Assembly (NCBI GenBank): GCA_020061125.1
Contig: JAGUYV010000110.1
Location: 1-9,600 of the forward strand
Reading direction: 5' to 3'
Origin: a bacterium
Lineage (GTDB): Bacteria > UBP15 > UBA6099 > DSWB01
DNA length: 9,600 bases
How positions within the stretch are numbered: position 1 is the stretch's first letter; the number at the start of each line of letters is the position of its first letter. The notes beneath the pieces were generated by a model. It worked only from the letters and a program-made list of their open reading frames with translations. It did not search any database and was not told the origin of the DNA. Both the position numbers and the translations under genes were made by a program. Shown in pieces: positions 5,085 to 9,600 of the stretch.

Positions 5085-6914
5085 TCATTTGAACGAGTGG
5101 CACTCGGAGCAGTCCATGTCCATGGTGTGCTCCGCGTTGATGGATGCGTGGCAGGACAGGCACTTGGCCGGGAGCTGATGCCAGGTGTGGGGCAGATGGC
5201 AGCCCTGGCAGTCCAGGCCGCCGTGCGCCTTGTGCATGTCCGAGCCGGCCGTGGATTTGTGGCACGAGTAGCAGGCCTCGGGCTTGAGTTTCGAGGGCCG
5301 CTGCAGCGATTCGTGGCAATTGCCGCATACGGCGTGGCCCTTGAGCTTCATATCCGAATGGCATCTGACGCAGGCGTCAAGCTCGTGGCACGAGGTGCAG
5401 GACTTGAAGCTCTGATTGGCGGTGTTGTGTTCGAGCATCCAGCCCGCGGCCTTGTGGGTTTTGCCCTGTTCGTGGCAGCGGCGGCAGTCGGCGTTCACAT
5501 GGCACACGAAGCAATTGCTCATGTCATAGGTGGCGACCTGCCCGTGCGTGTCGTTCCATTGCTTCATATAGTGGTCGGGCGGGCGCGTGCGCTTGTGGCA
5601 TGCGTTGCAGTATTGATCCTCGTGGCAGAGGCTGCAGTTGCGGTCCTTGTCGCGGCTGCCCTGGGCGTGCTGCGCGCCCCAGTTGGCCTGCTGGTGCGAC
5701 AGGGGCAGCTTGTGCTTGTGGCACGATTCGCAGAATTCGTCGGCGTGGCACATGGAGCACGAGTCCATGTTGCGGATGGCGCTGATGCCGTGCTGTTTCT
5801 TCCAGGCGTCCGCGGGCTTGTGCGTGGCCGGCAGGTTGTCGCTGTGGCAGGTGTTGCAGGAGTCCCGCGTGTGGCACTTGAGGCAGGTGGGCATGGCGTC
5901 CCGCTTCACATTGGTGTGCATTTCGTTGAAATCCGAAGAATGGATGCGCGCGTTGAGGCCCTTGTGGCAGGACAGGCAGAAGCCGGGCTGGTGGCAGTCT
6001 ATGCAGGTCTCGAGGTCGCCGCCCTTGCCCGCGTCCCGCGCGTTGATTTCAACGCCATGGTGCGAGAGCCAGTTGCCCTCGTGGTGCAGCTTGCTCTTGC
6101 CCTCGTGGCAGTCGTTGCAGTATTTTTCGGTGTGGCACGAGGAGCATTCCTGGTGCTGGACGGCTTCGGCCCCGGTTCTGTGCTTTTTGTTCCAGCCTTT
6201 TTCGTGCAGGGTGAAGCCGTCGTGGCACGAGTCACAGAAATCCTGTGCGTGGCAGCGGCTGCACACGGGCGCGCTTTCCGCGGCCATGATGCGGTGCCCG
6301 TCGTACCAGTCTTCCTTGTGTTCTTCCATAATGCCGTGGCAGTCCGCGCAGGATTGGAACGAGTGGCATGCCTGGCACTCGCGGGTTCCCTTGCGTCCCT
6401 TGACGCGGTGCACATTGAGCCAGTTGCCCGAGTGCGGGTTGATGGTGTGGGGCTTGTGGCAGTCGTAGCATTTTTTCCGCGACTCGGGCAGGGAATACTC
6501 CACGCGCTTGCCGTGCGTGACCAGCATATGGCATGTCTCGCAGCTTGACGCTTCCTGGTGATCCTTGTGCGGAAATTCGAGGTTTTCGATTTTGACCACA
6601 TCGGACATGTCTTCATGGCAACTGATGCAGCCCCTGGAGACCGCCGGTTTCTTTCCGGCGGCAGAACTGCGGGTAAGCGCCGCGGAAATCATTTTGCGTC
6701 CCGAAGGCGCCTGGTAGTGGCATTTGTCGCAGGTGACGTCCCTGTGAGTGGACAGGCGCCAGGTCTGGTACGCTTCTCGCATCTGGTGGCAGAGCAGGCA
6801 CGTTGGGCCGGGCCGCCTTGCGTTCAATGCGAACGGAGCGGCGAAGACCAGAACGAGCACAAGCGCGGCCACGGGCAGGGCGATGCGCAGCGTTTTGTTC
6901 GTTCCGGTCTTCAT
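5085..6914 (-). CDS. 28-haem periplasmic cytochrome c (Hmc-like multihaem protein)
   Basis: A 609-residue protein with 28 CxxCH haem-binding motifs, counted one by one. Residues 10-31 are a hydrophobic signal or anchor; cleavage after LNA-32 is possible. Right after it, C39-x2-CH-x-M, Y49, W52, S55-x-H57 and C62-x2-CH copy the NapC/NrfH haem-1/2 pattern, suggesting a quinol- or membrane-proximal haem pair. Haems 3-5 follow (C96, C125, C149). Residues 180-505 are eight tandem di-haem modules, then a degenerate ninth (506-519) and a C-terminal cluster (C530, C548, C569, C585, C602). Extra histidines suffice for bis-His ligation of the modules. The start overlaps nothing and lies 2 bases after the NrfD-family stop, without a Shine-Dalgarno, so translation is probably coupled. 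Compare HmcA of Desulfovibrio, which has 16 haems. The likely role is electron transfer between the membrane module and periplasmic or outer partners. Confidence 0.94.
   Translation of the reverse strand: MKTGTNKTLRIALPVAALVLVLVFAAPFALNARRPGPTCLLCHQMREAYQTWRLSTHRDVTCDKCHYQAPSGRKMISAALTRSSAAGKKPAVSRGCISCHEDMSDVVKIENLEFPHKDHQEASSCETCHMLVTHGKRVEYSLPESRKKCYDCHKPHTINPHSGNWLNVHRVKGRKGTRECQACHSFQSCADCHGIMEEHKEDWYDGHRIMAAESAPVCSRCHAQDFCDSCHDGFTLHEKGWNKKHRTGAEAVQHQECSSCHTEKYCNDCHEGKSKLHHEGNWLSHHGVEINARDAGKGGDLETCIDCHQPGFCLSCHKGLNARIHSSDFNEMHTNVKRDAMPTCLKCHTRDSCNTCHSDNLPATHKPADAWKKQHGISAIRNMDSCSMCHADEFCESCHKHKLPLSHQQANWGAQHAQGSRDKDRNCSLCHEDQYCNACHKRTRPPDHYMKQWNDTHGQVATYDMSNCFVCHVNADCRRCHEQGKTHKAAGWMLEHNTANQSFKSCTSCHELDACVRCHSDMKLKGHAVCGNCHESLQRPSKLKPEACYSCHKSTAGSDMHKAHGGLDCQGCHLPHTWHQLPAKCLSCHASINAEHTMDMDCSECHSFK
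5400..6377 (-). repeat. Eight tandem di-haem modules inside the cytochrome
   Basis: Modules begin at residues 180, 218, 257, 304, 344, 386, 427 and 468, with lengths 38, 39, 47, 40, 42, 41, 41 and 38. Each reads CxxCH-x4-CxxCH, then 5-8 residues, His, 3-6 residues, Trp (Phe in the fourth), three residues and His. The DNA copies have diverged: no long identical stretches are apparent. The two non-motif histidines per module (for example H199/H207, H237/H245, H448/H457) are natural distal haem ligands. Confidence 0.9.
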
Positions 6915-6916
6915 CG

Positions 6917-8134
6917 TTACAGCGCGGGCCGTTTCTCGATTTCGGGCAGTTCCATGCCCGCGCGCAGTTTGTCGTCGTAATCCTGCTTGAACGGTTCTTC
7001 CTCGGGAAATATGGCGAAGTGCTTGACCGCGAAATAGAACGCCACGAACCCGATGCCCACCATAAATGCCGAAATCATGAATTCAGGGAAAGTGGGGAAA
7101 TAGTTCACGCCGTGATACGCGGAGAAAGCCGTCACCGACACATTCATCCTGTTGAGCACGAAGCCGAGAATCACGAGCACGGAGATGAGAAACATGCCGC
7201 GCCGCGTGCCGCGCACCCGGGGCATCATGATCAGCGCCAGGGGCAGCACGATAAGGGCCATTTCGAGCAGGAACATGCGCACTTCCGTGGAATTCAACTG
7301 GTAGAGCATGGAGAATGCGGCCTTGTTCTTGAGGTCAATGAGCTTGAGTGCGAAATACAGCGCCAGCAACAGCCCGGCCATGCGCAGCAGCGCGTCCAGC
7401 ACTTCGGTGTCGAGCTGCTTGCGGAAAAACCGGTAGCTCATGAACGACTCGAACACTGTGGTGGCCAGACCCGCGAACACCGCGGACACGAAGAAAAAGA
7501 TCGGCAGCAGGGGCGAGTACCACAGGGGATGCACCTTGTACGGCGCGATCAGGAACACCGTGCCCAGGGACGACTGGTGCAGGGTGCTTAGCAGCACGCC
7601 CACGATGACCAGCGGGATGATGAGCCGCCGCAGGAAGGCCACGGCCCTGTGCATGCGCAGCCGCTCCAGGATAACCGGCAGGAATTCGATGGTGAGCACC
7701 GAGGTGTAAACGGTCACGCACAGAGACACTTCGAACATGACCGAATGGGGGTTCCACATGAACAGGGGATGCCAGATGGCGTAGGGGCGTCCGATGTCGT
7801 ACATAAGCGCCACGGACACCAGAATGTAGCCAAGATAAGCGGTGAGCACGGTGGGGCGCGTAATGTGGTGGAACCGCTCGATGTTGAAGATGTAGACCAT
7901 GGCCGTAATGGTGAATCCGCCCGCGGCCAGGCCCACGCCGCACAGCACATCGAACCCGACCCACAGGCCCCACGGCACCTTGTCGCTCAAAGCCGACACA
8001 TCGCCCAGCCCGTGCGTGAACCGCACAAAGCTGTAATACGCGCCCGCGATCAGAACGAACGCCAGCACAAAAGTCCACAAGGTGGGTTTGAACCCGGCCC
8101 TGTTTCTGATTGCGGTTGTGCTGATCAGCGACAT
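6917..8134 (-). CDS. NrfD/HybB/HmcC-type integral membrane subunit
   Basis: A 405-residue quinone-interacting membrane subunit of the NrfD/PsrC superfamily, closest in appearance to HybB and HmcC. Ten hydrophobic segments are visible. Family signatures include WGLWVGFDVLCGVGLAAGGF (near 55-74), an 'IWHPLFMWNPHSVMFEV' block after helix 3, 'LSTLHQSSLG' after helix 5 and 'HPLWYSPLLP' before helix 6. It would pass electrons between the quinone pool and the ferredoxin or cytochrome encoded on either side; the direction is not readable. A Shine-Dalgarno-like AAGGCGG sits 6 bases before ATG 8134 and overlaps the end of the ferredoxin gene. It lies 12 bases after that gene and 2 before the cytochrome, so one operon is near certain. 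Its tail after the last helix is charged and soluble. Confidence 0.93.
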   Translation of the reverse strand: MSLISTTAIRNRAGFKPTLWTFVLAFVLIAGAYYSFVRFTHGLGDVSALSDKVPWGLWVGFDVLCGVGLAAGGFTITAMVYIFNIERFHHITRPTVLTAYLGYILVSVALMYDIGRPYAIWHPLFMWNPHSVMFEVSLCVTVYTSVLTIEFLPVILERLRMHRAVAFLRRLIIPLVIVGVLLSTLHQSSLGTVFLIAPYKVHPLWYSPLLPIFFFVSAVFAGLATTVFESFMSYRFFRKQLDTEVLDALLRMAGLLLALYFALKLIDLKNKAAFSMLYQLNSTEVRMFLLEMALIVLPLALIMMPRVRGTRRGMFLISVLVILGFVLNRMNVSVTAFSAYHGVNYFPTFPEFMISAFMVGIGFVAFYFAVKHFAIFPEEEPFKQDYDDKLRAGMELPEIEKRPAL

Positions 8135-8146
8135 GCGTTTCCGCCT

Positions 8147-9040
8147 TCAGTCTGTTTTCTCTTGGGCGTCAGGCTCCTGCGGTTGCGCGGATTCCTGTTC
8201 GTTCGCATGGGCGGTTTTCCCGCGCTCTTCGCGCACGCGCTCCAGCCGCCGGTTCACGATCCATGTGACTCCGGCCATGAGCACCCCGGCCAGCACCACG
8301 ATGTCCGGCAGGCGGTGCAGCACATTCCAGGTGAGGATGGGCAGGGGTTCGTCGCGGAATGCCGGAAGGAACGGAATGTTCTCAAAAGGAACCGCGGACA
8401 GGTACATGGTGCCCGTGCCCCCGAGTTCGTGTTCGCCGTAAATGTAGGGGTGGTACTTGTCCGGGTTGTCCTGGATGCGTTTGCGGGCCAGGGCGATGAG
8501 GTCCTTGCGTTTGCCCATAATCGTGGCGCCGTACGCGCATGCCTGGGCGCAGCCCGTGAGCTTGCCCTGGGACACCCGTTTTTCGTAGCACATGTAGCAT
8601 TTTTCCACGCGCGGCGTCATGGAGTCCCATTCGTATGTCGGGATGCCGAAGGGGCACGCCATCATGCAGTAGCGGCACCCGATGCAGCGGTCCTCGTCGT
8701 AGATCACCGGCCCGAGCGCGGTTTTCTGGAGCGCCGCCACCGGGCACACGGATTCGCAGGCGGGCTTCACGCAGTGCATGCACAGGCGCCGCACGAAGGC
8801 GTCCCCGATTTTTTTCACAACCGTGTATGTATCTTTGTTGAGGTCTTCGTCGTTGCGGTTGGGAAGCTCGTTTACTTCCTTGCACGCCATGAAGCAGGCC
8901 ATGCATCCGGTGCAGCGCACGGTGTCAATCAGCAAACCCATATAGTCGTCCGGGTCCGTTTGATGGTGCGCGTGCGGGGACAGGCCGAAGGTTTTTTTGT
9001 TGTTCTTGCCGTCAGACAATGGTTCGGGGCCGCGGCGCAT
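8147..9040 (-). CDS. Four-cluster ferredoxin subunit with C-terminal membrane helix (HmcB/HybA-like)
   Basis: A 297-residue electron-transfer protein with 16 cysteines in four motifs: C43-x2-C-x2-C-x3-C53, C87-x2-C-x4-C-x3-C99, C119-x2-C-x2-C-x3-C129 and C148-x2-C-x12-C-x3-C168. Together these suggest four [4Fe-4S] clusters, as in HmcB, HybA and NrfC. One hydrophobic segment (about 246-262) lies near the C-terminus and is followed by NRRLERVREER and a polar tail. The start is uncertain. ATG 9040 adds 33 polar residues with RR but no hydrophobic core, so this is not a convincing Tat signal. ATG 8941 gives the usual family opening MGLLIDT-x-RC. Neither has a good Shine-Dalgarno. It lies 6 bases after the GcvH-like gene if 9040 is used. 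It likely bridges the NrfD-type subunit and a redox partner. Confidence 0.92.
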   Translation of the reverse strand: MRRGPEPLSDGKNNKKTFGLSPHAHHQTDPDDYMGLLIDTVRCTGCMACFMACKEVNELPNRNDEDLNKDTYTVVKKIGDAFVRRLCMHCVKPACESVCPVAALQKTALGPVIYDEDRCIGCRYCMMACPFGIPTYEWDSMTPRVEKCYMCYEKRVSQGKLTGCAQACAYGATIMGKRKDLIALARKRIQDNPDKYHPYIYGEHELGGTGTMYLSAVPFENIPFLPAFRDEPLPILTWNVLHRLPDIVVLAGVLMAGVTWIVNRRLERVREERGKTAHANEQESAQPQEPDAQEKTD

Positions 9041-9046
9041 GCGCGA

Positions 9047-9600
9047 TTATCTGCGCCACTCCTCCTGATAAATGAATTGATCCTTGAAAAGAACCCAGGT
9101 TTCTTCGCCCATGCGTTCGAGGGCGCCGTTCACATCCAGTGCGCCGCCGTCCGGCGCGGCGGCGTCGCCGTGCCGGATGCGTTCGAGCAGGAAGAAACGG
9201 ATGCGCCTGGCTTCCCGGTCGAGCCAGCGCGCGGCCCGGTCTCCAAGCATCATGTGGTGAATGTCTTCCTCGGGCCTGTGGGGCCGCACTGCGAATATCC
9301 AGCCCTTGCCGTACGGGTCCTGCTTGATCAGGTCCGGGTCGCCGACGGCGTCCGCGTTTACCTCGGACACCGTGCCCGTGACGGGCGCGGTCAAAAACAG
9401 AACCTTTTCTCCCTGGCGCAGCATGACCGCTTTTTCGCCCTGGCGCAGGGCAGCTCCAGGCTCGGGCGCGCGCACTTCATCCAGCGGGCCGATGACCTGG
9501 TGCAGAAGATCGTTGGCCCCGGCCACGGCGTCGCCGCCCGGCTGCCAGTGAACCCACATGTGGCCGCGGTGATGGAATGCGCCGGGCGCGATCCGGTGGC
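9047..9600 (-). CDS. GcvH-like (lipoyl-domain fold) protein, N-terminus outside window
   Basis: 183 residues are visible; the frame continues past the window edge, and an internal ATG at 9559 lies mid-domain, so it is not the start. GHMWV (visible residues 12-16), 'GANDLLHQVIGPLDEV', 'APVTGTVSEVN' (71-81) and 'DPYGKGWIF' match glycine cleavage H protein in order. The lipoyl-lysine region is not canonical: counting back from the conserved Pro72, the usual Lys position is Glu64, and Lys65 is offset by one. A C-terminal extension of about 75 residues ('HHMMLGDRAARWLDREARR' onward) is absent from true GcvH but, from memory, typical of GcvH-like proteins found beside redox complexes in anaerobes. 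Its operon is all electron-transfer genes, with no glycine cleavage partner in view. The role is unknown; lipoylation is doubtful. Confidence 0.82.
   Translation of the reverse strand, partial: HRIAPGAFHHRGHMWVHWQPGGDAVAGANDLLHQVIGPLDEVRAPEPGAALRQGEKAVMLRQGEKVLFLTAPVTGTVSEVNADAVGDPDLIKQDPYGKGWIFAVRPHRPEEDIHHMMLGDRAARWLDREARRIRFFLLERIRHGDAAAPDGGALDVNGALERMGEETWVLFKDQFIYQEEWRR
9404..9448 (-). repeat. 27-base offset internal duplication in the GcvH-like gene
   Basis: Two 18-base segments, 9431-9448 and 9404-9421, differ at two positions and both encode LRQGEK, 27 bases (nine codons) apart. The second copy falls exactly where a true H protein has its lipoyl-lysine loop. It may be a small duplication or convergent wording of a charged loop. 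Confidence 0.7.

Noticed and set aside
5400-6377. Periodic TGGCA/GTGGCA words on the plus strand, at first suggesting a repeat array or CRISPR-like pattern
   Set aside because: They are the reverse complement of TGC-CAC in haem motifs, with irregular spacing set by protein modules.
5073-6548. Plus-strand open frame of 491 codons opposite the cytochrome
   Set aside because: It is Val/Ala/Gly-rich because it is the complement of repeated CxxCH codons. The 28 ordered haem motifs fix the minus strand as coding.

Overview
The window is GC-rich bacterial DNA. It most resembles an anaerobic, respiring Gram-negative bacterium of the Desulfobacterota (former Deltaproteobacteria) kind. The clues are a very large multihaem c-type cytochrome in an operon with an Hmc/Hyb-type ferredoxin and NrfD-type quinone module, and a soluble histidine kinase whose PAS domains carry the cysteine motif common in that group. 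This lineage call is inference from gene content; no marker gene is present.

Layout, left to right. (1) 1-230: a minus-strand tRNA-Asn(GTT) with a promoter upstream of it and a hairpin/T-tract terminator downstream. Beyond it lies a scrap of minus-strand reading frame that reads like the end of a PAS domain. (2) 231-433: no gene, but simple-sequence repeats including seven CAAARG-type hexamers. (3) 434-1735: plus-strand pair, a MarC-family membrane protein and an endonuclease III-like DNA glycosylase (COG2231/MagIII type), followed by a probable terminator. (4) 1736-2094: non-coding, with direct repeats and a candidate promoter. (5) 2095-5071: plus-strand signalling cluster of a receiver-only response regulator, a three-PAS histidine kinase overlapping it by four bases, and a second receiver protein with its own strong promoter and Shine-Dalgarno sequence, closed by a strong terminator. 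(6) 5085-9600: a convergent minus-strand operon, transcribed right to left: a GcvH-like protein (N-terminus outside the window), a 16-cysteine ferredoxin with a C-terminal membrane helix, a 10-helix HybB/HmcC-type NrfD protein, and a 28-haem cytochrome c.

How the parts may work together. The minus-strand operon looks like a membrane complex linking the quinone pool (NrfD-type subunit), iron-sulfur clusters and an extended periplasmic haem wire. The cytochrome starts with a NapC/NrfH-like anchor-proximal haem pair. It then carries eight tandem di-haem modules, each with two extra histidines, and ends in a haem cluster. The GcvH-like protein is the odd partner: its lipoyl-lysine position is not clearly conserved, so a structural or non-canonical role is possible. 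The adjacent kinase has no membrane segment and has paired cysteines in two PAS domains, so it could sense cytoplasmic redox state or a metal and signal to one or both receivers. A regulatory link to the cytochrome operon is only suggested by proximity.

The most noteworthy items are the repeat-built 28-haem cytochrome, its co-operonic GcvH-like protein, the twin Cys-PAS kinase with two unusual receivers, and a glycosylase whose missing fourth cluster cysteine would be restored by a one-base frame change.
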